64,000 nucleotides of DNA from Pseudarthrobacter sp. AL07 (lineage in GTDB: Bacteria; Actinomycetota; Actinomycetes; Actinomycetales; Micrococcaceae): contig NZ_JASBRB010000004.1 of NCBI RefSeq assembly GCF_029960665.1, positions 183,562 through 247,561 of the forward strand. Direction: 5' to 3'. Positions 9,605 through 17,101 of this stretch are shown piece after piece. The notes beneath the pieces are model-generated. The model made no database searches and was not told the origin of the DNA. It saw only the letters and a program-made list of their open reading frames with translations. A program made the position numbers and the translations under genes. The stretch's first letter is position 1; the number at the start of each line of letters is the position of its first letter.

Positions 9605-9782
9605 CTGTTCGGGGGCTTGCCCCGTCCCTCCTGGTAGTGCTGCACGGCGAGTGAGTCTGCGCGCGTGTGGTCCTGCATCAGCTACTAGCTATACACCGTT
9701 CGGAGTAATTCACGCACGGTGCTGCGCAAAAGTTCCCTCTGGGCGTAGCGGGATGCGGACGGCAAAAGCGGAACTCCGCAGG

Positions 9783-10106
9783 TCAGCTGGCCGCGGCGAC
9801 AGCCAGTTTCCGGAGGATGGCCGTGCCGCTCTCGGTAAACACGGACGAACCCTTGCTTCCAACGCGCGGAAAGACCAGGTCGGTCAGGACCACTTTCCCG
9901 CCCTGCGCGAACACCTCAACCGAGCAATGGTCGACGACGATGCGCAGCGTGAGCACGGTAGTCGAGGTGGTAGCTACCACGGTAAAACACCAGGCCGTTG
10001 GGGTCATTGAGCCAGGTGTCCCGCGCCGTGTCATGGAGGGCGGGCGCAGGTGGGGCGTTCCGGCCGGGTCCGTCTGGGGGCGGGCGTCGTCAAGGCAACT
10101 GGACAT
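9783..10106 (-). pseudogene. Relic of a GH32 (levanase/invertase-type) hydrolase with large internal deletion
   Basis: Both ends of a glycoside hydrolase family 32 gene remain but the middle is gone. Near 10000-10050 one frame reads [17 protein letters not shown], which is the GH32 nucleophile motif (the Asp of NDPNG). From about 9955 down to the stop at 9783 another frame reads [18 protein letters not shown] followed by VVLTDLVFP, the beta-sandwich end of GH32. A third shift separates the ATG-led leader (10106, with an AAAGGA site ten bases upstream) from the first motif. A functional GH32 has roughly 450-500 residues; here only about 105 codons are left. It lies between hpt and ftsH, which are usually adjacent in actinobacteria. 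Confidence 0.85.
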
Positions 10107-10202
10107 GGATGGCGGGTCCTTTGGTCTGATGTGGGTAGGTTCTGGCCTTGGCCCTTGTAACTGGCGCAACGCGGCAGCGGTCAGCGCGCGTTCGGCAGCT
10201 TA

Positions 10203-10242
10203 AATGCCGGCGGCGGCCTCCGAAGAGGCCGCCGCCGGCATT
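10203..10242 (-). terminator. Intrinsic terminator after hpt
   Basis: A perfect 18-bp inverted repeat (arms 10203-10220 and 10225-10242, about 75% GC) with a four-base loop. On the minus strand the loop reads TTCG closed by C-G, a very stable tetraloop, and the stem runs into a short T run (ATTTAA). It begins 16 bases past the hpt stop and should end the tilS-hpt transcript, insulating the GH32 relic and ftsH. Confidence 0.85.
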
Positions 10243-10257
10243 GCCGTGCCTAAATCT

Positions 10258-10809
10258 TTACTCGTAAACGTGCGGGGCGAGCGTGCCCACGAAGTCCAGG
10301 TTGCGGTACTTCTCGGCGTAGTCCAGGCCGTAGCCCACCACGAACTCGTTGGGGATGTCGTAGCCGATGTACTTGACGTCGATCTCCACCTTGGCGGCCG
10401 TGGGCTTGCGGAAGGCGGTGCAGATTTCCACAGAAGCGGTGCCCCGGGATTCCAGGTTGGTCTTGAGCCAGGACAGGGTCAGGCCGGAGTCGATGATGTC
10501 TTCGACAATCAGGACGTCCTTGCCCATCAGGTCCGTGTCCAGGTCCTTCAGGATCCGGACAACGCCCGAGGACTGGGTGCCGGAGCCGTAGGAGGACACT
10601 GCCATCCAGTCCATCGAAACGTGGCTGTGGAGCGCGCGGGCGAGATCGGCCATAACCATCACAGCGCCCTTGAGTACACCGACCAGAAGGATTTCGCGGC
10701 CTTCGTAGTCCTTGTCGATCTGCGCGGCGAGCTCGGCGATCCGCTGTTGGATCTGTTCCTTGGTGTAGAGAACGTGTTTGAGGTCTGCCTGGACGTCGTT
10801 TGAATCCAC
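10258..10809 (-). CDS. hpt: Hypoxanthine-guanine phosphoribosyltransferase
   Basis: This purine salvage enzyme transfers ribose-5-phosphate from PRPP to hypoxanthine or guanine. The 183-residue protein has LLVGVLKGAVMVMADLAR near residue 40, the mobile loop SSYGSGTQSSG, the PRPP-binding VLIVEDIIDSGLTL motif near residue 100 and the base-binding YIGYDIPNEFVVGYGLDYAEKYR near the end. The GTG at 10809 has AGGAG six bases upstream; TTG at 10812 would add one codon but is too close to that site. The gene follows tilS by 30 bases, as in most actinobacteria. Confidence 0.95.
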   Translation of the reverse strand: MDSNDVQADLKHVLYTKEQIQQRIAELAAQIDKDYEGREILLVGVLKGAVMVMADLARALHSHVSMDWMAVSSYGSGTQSSGVVRILKDLDTDLMGKDVLIVEDIIDSGLTLSWLKTNLESRGTASVEICTAFRKPTAAKVEIDVKYIGYDIPNEFVVGYGLDYAEKYRNLDFVGTLAPHVYE

Positions 10810-10839
10810 CAATGGCTCCTGTGTAGATGCGGGGTGCGA

Positions 10840-12006
10840 CTATTCTTGGGGCGGTTTTTGAGGCCGGAATACTAGCTTCCCACAGCGGGCCGCTTCACGG
10901 GGAACGGGGGCGCCGCCGTCGGGGCCGTCCGGGGTCGCGGGCAGAGTTTCCGCCGTGTCCCGCTGGGCCAGCTCGGCGAGGGACAGCCGGTACACGCTCA
11001 CCCCGCCGGGCAGCTCCACGGGACCGGCAGAACCTTGCCGGCGCAGCAGCGCTTCCGCTGCCAGAAGGCGCTGGTAGCTGGGCTGTTGGCCCCCGACGTC
11101 GGCCGCTGCCTTGGCGATGACCCGGAACCTGATGGCCGGGGAAAGATCCCCCAGGGCCTCCTCCGGAAGGCCGATCTCGAGTCCGGACCGCTCGGCCAAG
11201 GCGGCAAATGTGCGATCTGCCACGTCCTCCAGATAGTCAGCGTCCAGCTGCAGGATGGACGCGGTCCGGGCCAGCGATTCAGCCACGCCGGGCCCGAGTT
11301 TTTCCTCGAGCAGCGGCAGTACTTCCACCCGGGTCCGGGAGCGGGCAAACGACGGGTCCGAATTGCTGGGATCGTGCCAGGGCTCAAGGTCCTCGACGAC
11401 ACAGATCTCAAGGGTTTCCGCGCGGCGCAGGCCCAGGAACGGCCTCAGCAACAGGCCGCGGGCAGGGCGCATACCGGCCAGCGAGCGTGTGCCGGAACCG
11501 CGGGCAAGCCCCAGCAGGACCTGTTCGGCCTGGTCATCCAGAGTGTGCCCGAGCAGGATAGCGGTTGCCCCGTAGTCCCTGGCCGCAGCCTCCAGCGCTG
11601 CGTGGCGGGCATCCCTGGCGGCCGCTTCCGGGCCCCTCCCGGTGCTGGCGACGGTAACGGTCCGGAGGTCCACCGGGGAGAGGCCCAGTTCTTGCAATGT
11701 CCGGACTGCGGCGGCAGCCACCTGGGCCGAGCCTTCCTGCAGCTGGTGGTCAACCACCACCCCGCCCACCGTCAGGGCGTGCCCGTCAACGTGGCCGCGG
11801 CGGGCAAAATAGGCCGCCACCGCCGCGAGAGCCATCGAATCTGGACCGCCGCTGCAGGCCACGAGCACGTGCCCCGGATAGCCGGCCTCTGCCAGGGCGT
11901 TCTGGACCATCTTGCGCGCCTTGCCGACGACGGGCGCGAGCCTGCCGGGCCGCCGTCGTCCGGGTGAAGCCGTACGGGCGTCCGGCACATTCGGGGCCTG
12001 GGGCAC
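10840..12006 (-). CDS. tilS: tRNA(Ile)-lysidine synthase TilS
   Basis: TilS attaches lysine to C34 of the CAU-anticodon tRNA-Ile so that it reads AUA. The 388-residue protein has the PP-loop ATPase motif SGGPDSMAL near residue 52, then VVDHQLQEGSAQ, LLGHTLDDQAEQVLLGLARGSG and LLRPFLGLRR, all in the N-domain order for TilS. The C-terminal half carries the usual helical region plus a TilS C-domain that ends KLVFRPQKPPQE. The start is GTG 12006, directly abutting the TAG of the upstream zincin gene, so translation is probably coupled. Confidence 0.92.
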   Translation of the reverse strand: MPQAPNVPDARTASPGRRRPGRLAPVVGKARKMVQNALAEAGYPGHVLVACSGGPDSMALAAVAAYFARRGHVDGHALTVGGVVVDHQLQEGSAQVAAAAVRTLQELGLSPVDLRTVTVASTGRGPEAAARDARHAALEAAARDYGATAILLGHTLDDQAEQVLLGLARGSGTRSLAGMRPARGLLLRPFLGLRRAETLEICVVEDLEPWHDPSNSDPSFARSRTRVEVLPLLEEKLGPGVAESLARTASILQLDADYLEDVADRTFAALAERSGLEIGLPEEALGDLSPAIRFRVIAKAAADVGGQQPSYQRLLAAEALLRRQGSAGPVELPGGVSVYRLSLAELAQRDTAETLPATPDGPDGGAPVPREAARCGKLVFRPQKPPQE

Positions 12007-13140
12007 CTACAGACCCATCCGGTCAACCCACAGCTTGGCTTCATGGATTTCGGGTTCGGTGGGGAGGTTTTCGGCGGATTCCCACACCCTGTTGAAGCCC
12101 TCCATGCCGGCCACCGCCACGACGGCGCGGACAAATTTGGCGCCGTCGGAGTACTGGCGCATCTTGGCGTCCAGGCCCAGGAGGTTGCGGATGAATTTCT
12201 CCATCACGCCGCGCTCCTTGCCACGGTCGGTGAAGCACTGCCGGATAGTCCTGACCGAGGGGACGATGCTGGCGTCGACGGCGTCCATCACCACATTGGC
12301 GTGGCCCTCCAGCAGGCTCATGACTGCCGTCAGGTGGGACAGGGACTCCTTCTCCTCGGGATTCTGCAGCAGGTCCAGGATGGCGCCGCGGCCGGGAGTA
12401 TCGCCGGTGGCGGTCCGGTCCCTGAGGGAACGTGCGGCGGCGGACGCGCGCTCCATCAGCGAATCAACGTTGCCCAGCAGGTGCCCGCTGAGGTTGTCGA
12501 TCTCGGAAAGCATGTGGTGGCGGAGCCAGGGCGCGGCGGCAAACTGCACGCGGTGCGTCTGTTCGTGAAGGCAGACCCAGAGCCGGAAATCCTCCGGCGT
12601 GACGTTGAGTTCGCGCTCCACAGCCACGATGTTGGGCGCCACAAGAAGCAGGCGGCCGGCTGCCGGCGCTTTGGAACCTTCGGCGAGCGCGGCAAACGGA
12701 TCGTACTGGCCCAGGACCTTGCTGGACAGGAACGCCAGGACAGCGCCGAGTTGGCTGCCGGTGACGGCGCCGCTGACGCTGGCCGCCGCCGGGCTGACGT
12801 TGCCGCGGCGGCTTTCGAGCATTTTTTCCATCGCGGGTTTGAGCATCACGGCGAAGCTCTGCGTGTTGGCTTTGGCCCAGCTGGCCCGGTCCACCACCAG
12901 GACAGAGGAGTCGCGGAGGTCCCTTGCGGCTTCGAGGCCCGTGATTTCGTGGACGTGCGGGACCGAGGCGTCCGCGAGGCGGCGCAGGCTGTCCACGGCT
13001 TCGCCGATTTCCGCAGAGTTGAGGGTGGGCCCCGAGGAGGCCAACCGGGCCGCTGTGGACGCGGCCAAGTCCCAGTTAATCAGGGCCTGGGCGGGGCTGG
13101 ACGATGCCGGGGCTGACGAATCACGCGCAGTGGACTCCAT
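12007..13140 (-). CDS. DUF2342 zincin-like metalloprotease
   Basis: A 377-residue protein of the actinobacterial DUF2342 (Zincin_2) family, sometimes named a coenzyme F420 biosynthesis-associated protein. The metalloprotease signature is LHEQTHRVQF near residue 190, with His-Glu-x-x-His ligands, followed by WLRHHMLSEID. No signal peptide is seen, so it should be cytoplasmic. Its substrate is unknown. The gene precedes tilS with no gap, an arrangement common in actinobacteria. The start is uncertain: ATG 13140 is used, but in-frame ATG 13149 and GTG 13152 are possible and none has an ideal ribosome binding site. Confidence 0.85.
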   Translation of the reverse strand: MESTARDSSAPASSSPAQALINWDLAASTAARLASSGPTLNSAEIGEAVDSLRRLADASVPHVHEITGLEAARDLRDSSVLVVDRASWAKANTQSFAVMLKPAMEKMLESRRGNVSPAAASVSGAVTGSQLGAVLAFLSSKVLGQYDPFAALAEGSKAPAAGRLLLVAPNIVAVERELNVTPEDFRLWVCLHEQTHRVQFAAAPWLRHHMLSEIDNLSGHLLGNVDSLMERASAAARSLRDRTATGDTPGRGAILDLLQNPEEKESLSHLTAVMSLLEGHANVVMDAVDASIVPSVRTIRQCFTDRGKERGVMEKFIRNLLGLDAKMRQYSDGAKFVRAVVAVAGMEGFNRVWESAENLPTEPEIHEAKLWVDRMGL

Positions 13141-13327
13141 AGTCCCCATCACATCACAGCGGACGGCAGATGGTCCTTAAGTTCGCTGACCGGCGAACGG
13201 TCACCGGCGCATCGGGCCTCAGGCGATGTCCGCAGGCGCATCCGGCGCACAGGATGCCGAAAGCGCCCTGCCAGCAAGCGCAGGCAAAGTAGGGACCACA
13301 GAACCGCCCCGCATCGAGGAGTACCCC

Positions 13328-13432
13328 ATGATCCCGTACCGCCCCAGCGCTCCTTTGTCCGGGGAGTCCCCGGTTTCTGCGGCGGCACAGGCAACTCCTG
13401 CCGCCAACTCGGGACATTCCGCTACGTTCTAG
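13328..13432 (+). CDS. Possible small protein (34 aa), weak support
   Basis: A short frame starting MIPYRPSAPLSGESP with a GAGGAG site seven bases before the ATG. It lies in the roughly 300-base gap between the divergent-side start of the zincin operon and the end of dacB. The product would be Ala/Ser/Pro-rich with no membrane segment. Only the ribosome binding site supports it; composition alone is consistent with chance in GC-rich DNA. Confidence 0.22.
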   Translation: MIPYRPSAPLSGESPVSAAAQATPAANSGHSATF

Positions 13433-13445
13433 CGAGTTGCCAGCC

Positions 13446-14930
13446 TTAGCGGCAGCCGCAGGAGGCGAGCGCCGTGGCGGCCCGGTCCAGGGCCTCCCTG
13501 TTACCTGCAGCGCCAGGCGTCAAACCGTTGCCGATGAACGAGAAGACCAGGAGCCGCCCGTCTGCGTCCACCACGTATCCGCTGAGTGCGATCACCGAGT
13601 TCAGGGTCCCGGTCTTGGCCCGCACCAGGCCGGCGCCGCGGGCCGTGGTGCCATCCCCGTAGCGGCTGTCCAGCGTTCCGGTCAGCCCGGCGACCGGAAA
13701 TCCATCCAGCGCAGCCAGCAACCTGGTGTCGGTACCGGAGGTGATGGCACGCACCACTTCCGCGAACTGGCGGGCAGAGACCTGGTTCGCCAACGCCAGC
13801 CCGGACACATCGGCCAGACGCATGGTGTCCGTGGGGATCCCCAGGTCCACGAGCTGCGTGCGGACTGCTGAGGTGGCGCCGTCATTGCTGGCGGGCTCCC
13901 CGGCCGCCGACGCAGCCATCCGGCCCAGGACCTCCGCCAGATAGTTGTCCGAGGTCTGCAGCATCAGGTCCACCTGCTGGCCCACCGTGGCGGACTGGAC
14001 TTCGGCAAGGACCGCCGGCTCTTCAGCGGGGAGCGCATCGCCGGAAGGCGCCGTGTAACGTTCGACGCCGGCCGCTACCGTAAGTCCCGCAGCGGCGCCT
14101 GCCGTCTTGAGCTGAGCGGCAAACGCCTCCGCGGCGGTGATTGCAGAGTCCTGGGGGCGCAGGCCGGTGGTCACGGCCGGGTCAAAGCGCGCCGAGTTCA
14201 GCGCCAGCGGGTACAAGGGGGCCACCTCGCCCGCTGCAACGTCCCCGTCAGCCCAGGCGGGGTTCAGTGCAGGGCCGCTGAACAGGGAATCGTCCACCAG
14301 AACCTTCAGCTCGCCGGTTGTTCCAATGGCCTGGAGCGCGTCCGCGGTGGCGGTGGCGAGGGTGGCGAGTCCTGAGTGGCCCATCACCTGGTTGGGCGCG
14401 GACTCACCGGCGCCCAGGAGGACGTCGCCGCCGCCGGTCAGCACCACCTGATTGCGCTCGGGCCCAGCTAGAACCCTGGTGCCGAAACGGCGGTCCGGCC
14501 CGATCGCCCGGAGGGCGGCCACAGCGGTGAGCAGCTTCATATTGGAGGCAGGGATCCGGCTCTCCGAACCGCCCCGGTCAAACAGGACCTGGCCAGTGAG
14601 CGCATCCTGGACAAGCCCAGTGAAGCTGCCGTCGCCGTCGGGCTTTAACAAGGCGTCCAGCTGCGCGGCGACAGCGGTGGGCAGCGGAACGGGCGCCGAC
14701 TCCGTAAGCGGAGCCAGGCCCTTCCGGGCGGAAAGCGTGGCCGGGAGTTGCTGCCAGGCGGGCATCACCGGCGTCGCTGCCGGCGGCGGGACGACGAAAG
14801 CAGGGGCAACCAGCCACACGGCGGGGAGTGCCAGGATAACGATCACGGCCAAGAGCAGCGCGGTGGGCCAGGCCTGCAGCCCGCGCTGAACCGTGCGCCG
14901 GAACGCGCCTGCGCCCGATGTTTCCTTCAT
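13446..14930 (-). CDS. dacB: D-alanyl-D-alanine carboxypeptidase/endopeptidase (PBP4 class)
   Basis: A class C penicillin-binding protein that trims peptidoglycan stem peptides outside the cell. The 494-residue protein has one N-terminal membrane segment ([23 protein letters not shown], about residues 24-46) that anchors it. The catalytic motifs are all present: SNMK (Ser-x-x-Lys) near residue 128, SDN near 325 and KTG near 438. The long insert between the first two motifs is typical of the PBP4 family. ATG 14930 is preferred to an in-frame TTG at 14948. It is transcribed divergently from ppa. Confidence 0.92.
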   Translation of the reverse strand: MKETSGAGAFRRTVQRGLQAWPTALLLAVIVILALPAVWLVAPAFVVPPPAATPVMPAWQQLPATLSARKGLAPLTESAPVPLPTAVAAQLDALLKPDGDGSFTGLVQDALTGQVLFDRGGSESRIPASNMKLLTAVAALRAIGPDRRFGTRVLAGPERNQVVLTGGGDVLLGAGESAPNQVMGHSGLATLATATADALQAIGTTGELKVLVDDSLFSGPALNPAWADGDVAAGEVAPLYPLALNSARFDPAVTTGLRPQDSAITAAEAFAAQLKTAGAAAGLTVAAGVERYTAPSGDALPAEEPAVLAEVQSATVGQQVDLMLQTSDNYLAEVLGRMAASAAGEPASNDGATSAVRTQLVDLGIPTDTMRLADVSGLALANQVSARQFAEVVRAITSGTDTRLLAALDGFPVAGLTGTLDSRYGDGTTARGAGLVRAKTGTLNSVIALSGYVVDADGRLLVFSFIGNGLTPGAAGNREALDRAATALASCGCR

Positions 14931-15085
14931 GTTGGTGCTGGTCCTCAAGTCCTGAAATTTCCCCGCAAGTTCCTGAAACCTGGGCCTCTCGCTATATCCT
15001 CAATAGTAGTCGGCGGCACCGACACTCCTTTTTTGTTGTTCGTCTCCTGTGCCGCGAACCCCCTGCAATTGCCGAGGAGCATTCC

Positions 15086-15574
15086 ATGAAGCACGACGTG
15101 ACCATCGAGATCCCCAAGGGATCACGAGTCAAGTACGAAGTTGACCACGAAACCGGCCGCGTCCGCCTGGACCGCGTCCTCTTCACCTCCATGCAGTACC
15201 CCACGCACTACGGGTTCTTCGAGAACACCCTGGGCGAAGACGGCGATCCGCTGGACGCACTGGTGCTCCTGCAGGACTTCGACCTGCACCCCGGCGTCAT
15301 TGTTGAGTCCCGCCCCATCGGCGTTTTCAATATGACCGACGACGGCGGTGGCGACGCCAAGGTTCTGTGCGTCCCGGTTGACGCCCGCTTTGACCACATC
15401 CAGGAAATCAGCGATGTCAGCGAATTCCTGATTAAGGAAATCGAGCACTTCTTCACCCGTTACAAGGACCTGGAGCCCGGCAAGTGGGTCAAGGCCGAGG
15501 GCTGGGGCGACCGCGCCGCCGCCGAGGCCGAGCTCGAAGCCTCCATCAAGCGTTACGTGCCGGCCACGCACTGA
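15086..15574 (+). CDS. ppa: Inorganic pyrophosphatase
   Basis: A cytoplasmic family I enzyme that hydrolyses pyrophosphate and so drives biosynthetic reactions. The 162-residue protein shows [20 protein letters not shown], the [25 protein letters not shown] block with the Asp metal ligands (D-G-D-P-L-D), and the late [24 protein letters not shown] segment. The ATG at 15086 is preceded by GAGGAG. A REP-like palindrome begins ten bases after the stop. Confidence 0.97.
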   Translation: MKHDVTIEIPKGSRVKYEVDHETGRVRLDRVLFTSMQYPTHYGFFENTLGEDGDPLDALVLLQDFDLHPGVIVESRPIGVFNMTDDGGGDAKVLCVPVDARFDHIQEISDVSEFLIKEIEHFFTRYKDLEPGKWVKAEGWGDRAAAEAELEASIKRYVPATH

Positions 15575-15583
15575 TCCCACCGC

Positions 15584-15650
15584 CTGCAACGCGGGGTCAC
15601 TTCGCGCCCATTCCACCTCCGGAATTGGGCAGGAAGTGACCCCGCGTTGT
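15584..15650. repeat. REP-like palindrome, copy 1
   Basis: A 16-bp perfect inverted repeat (arms 15587-15602 and 15634-15649) flanks an inner imperfect hairpin (GCCCATTCC against GGAATTGGGC). The first 28 bases, 15584-15611, are identical to 17029-17056 in copy 2, so this is a dispersed element and not just a chance stem. It stands directly after ppa and could also act as a terminator, although no strong T run follows. Confidence 0.8.
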
Positions 15651-15665
15651 GGTTTAAGGTGAAGG

Positions 15666-17018
15666 GTGAGTTTCCAGCCTTTGAGTGCCCCGTATTTTGA
15701 ACCTCCGTATTTTCAACCGCCGTGCGGACCGATCACCGGGTGGCGGGACGGTTCGGTGCTGCGGGCCACCGGCATTCCCTACGCCACCGCGGGCCGTTTT
15801 CAACTTCCGGTGACCGCGTCCGATTGGACCGCCGACTATGCCGCCACCACCCTCGCACCCGCCTGCCCGCAGGGCCCCGTTCCGTTCCTGGACGACGTCC
15901 TGGGTACACGGTACGGCGAGCTCCCCGGAAGTGAGGACTGCCAGCGCCTGTCGATCACGGTTCCGGCCGGGCTTGCCGACGGCGAGCACGTCCCGGTCAT
16001 GGTGTGGCTGCACGGCGGCTCCTACACGTCCGGTTCCGGCGACCTGGCGATCTTTGATGCCACGTCGCTGGTGGCAGAGAACCGGGTCATCGTCGTTTCG
16101 GTGACCTATCGCCTAGGCCTGTTCGGATATTTGGCCACCGGCACCGGCCGGCCCGCGAACCTCGGCCTGCTGGACCAGTTGGAAGCGTTCCGATGGGTGC
16201 AGCGCAACATCGCGGCCTTCGGTGGGGATCCGGGGCGGGTCACCGCGTTCGGGCAGTCCGCAGGCGGCGACTCCGTAGCCCACCTCATGGCCACTCCGGA
16301 GGCGACGTACCTGTTTCAGCGGGCCATCATCCAGAGTGCACCCTTGGGGATCACCCGCGGCCGGCACAAGATGAGCCGCGCCATGGGCATCGCGGCCGAA
16401 GCCGTCACGGAAGACACCCCGATGCTGAACGTGGTGGACATCGAAGACCACGTGTCCCAGGTGGCCCGGAAATACGGCCTGATGGCAGCCATGCCGTTCG
16501 GCACCCAATACGGGCACGCCCCGCTGCCACCTGAATCACGCGTTGAGGCGGCCTGGAACGCCACGGCCCCGGGCATCGAGGTGCTAATCGGGCACACCTC
16601 CGACGAGGCCCGCCTGTTCCTTCCCCGGAGTCCAGTGGTCAGCTGGCTGGGCAAGGTCCCCGTGCTGGGTGACGTTGCCGTGCGGGCCATTAATTGGGCG
16701 GTGACGGAGGCTGTATACGGCCGATCTGCCCGCAAATTTGCCCGCCGCCACGCCCGCGCGGGAGGCAAGGCCTACAGCTACCTGCTGTCCTGGGGCGCAC
16801 CGGGAAACTTTTACCGCGCCGCACACACCGTTGACCTGCCGCTGCTGTTCGGAAACCAGCAGACCTGGGCCGACGCAGGGCTCCTCAAGGGCGCGACCTG
16901 GGGTGAGATCGACGCCGTGGGCCGTGAGATGCGCCGGCTGTGGGCGGACTTTGCCCGCGGCGACGGCCTTGGTCAGGCTGGCGGGATTCCCGGGGCACTC
17001 GAGTACCGCTCGCTGTAA
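15666..17018 (+). CDS. Type-B carboxylesterase family protein
   Basis: An alpha/beta-hydrolase of the carboxylesterase/para-nitrobenzyl esterase family, 450 residues. Visible features are the oxyanion-hole segment VMVWLHGGSYTSGSG near residue 112, the GQSAGG nucleophile elbow near residue 197, and the late AHTVDLPLLFGN segment containing the likely catalytic His. The acidic residue is probably in GHTSDEARLF. No signal peptide is visible, so it should be cytoplasmic. The start is GTG 15666. The gene is flanked on both sides by copies of the same palindrome. The natural substrate cannot be told from sequence. Confidence 0.88.
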   Translation: MSFQPLSAPYFEPPYFQPPCGPITGWRDGSVLRATGIPYATAGRFQLPVTASDWTADYAATTLAPACPQGPVPFLDDVLGTRYGELPGSEDCQRLSITVPAGLADGEHVPVMVWLHGGSYTSGSGDLAIFDATSLVAENRVIVVSVTYRLGLFGYLATGTGRPANLGLLDQLEAFRWVQRNIAAFGGDPGRVTAFGQSAGGDSVAHLMATPEATYLFQRAIIQSAPLGITRGRHKMSRAMGIAAEAVTEDTPMLNVVDIEDHVSQVARKYGLMAAMPFGTQYGHAPLPPESRVEAAWNATAPGIEVLIGHTSDEARLFLPRSPVVSWLGKVPVLGDVAVRAINWAVTEAVYGRSARKFARRHARAGGKAYSYLLSWGAPGNFYRAAHTVDLPLLFGNQQTWADAGLLKGATWGEIDAVGREMRRLWADFARGDGLGQAGGIPGALEYRSL

Positions 17019-17028
17019 CCCACCATGT

Positions 17029-17095
17029 CTGCAACGCGGGGTCACTTCGCGCCCATCCTGGGCGTCCGGACCGGCCGTAAGTGACCCCGCGTTGC
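17029..17095. repeat. REP-like palindrome, copy 2
   Basis: A perfect 17-bp inverted repeat (17031-17047 and 17079-17095) with a 31-base centre. Its left 28 bases are identical to copy 1 at 15584-15611; the centres differ. It lies between the convergent esterase and phosphoketolase genes, so it could serve as a bidirectional terminator. Confidence 0.82.
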
Positions 17096-17101
17096 TTCTG
17101 T

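Noticed and set aside
7544..9637. Very long open frame on the strand opposite ftsH
   Set aside because: It mirrors ftsH codons; ftsH has all catalytic motifs, and antisense frames stay open by chance in GC-rich DNA.
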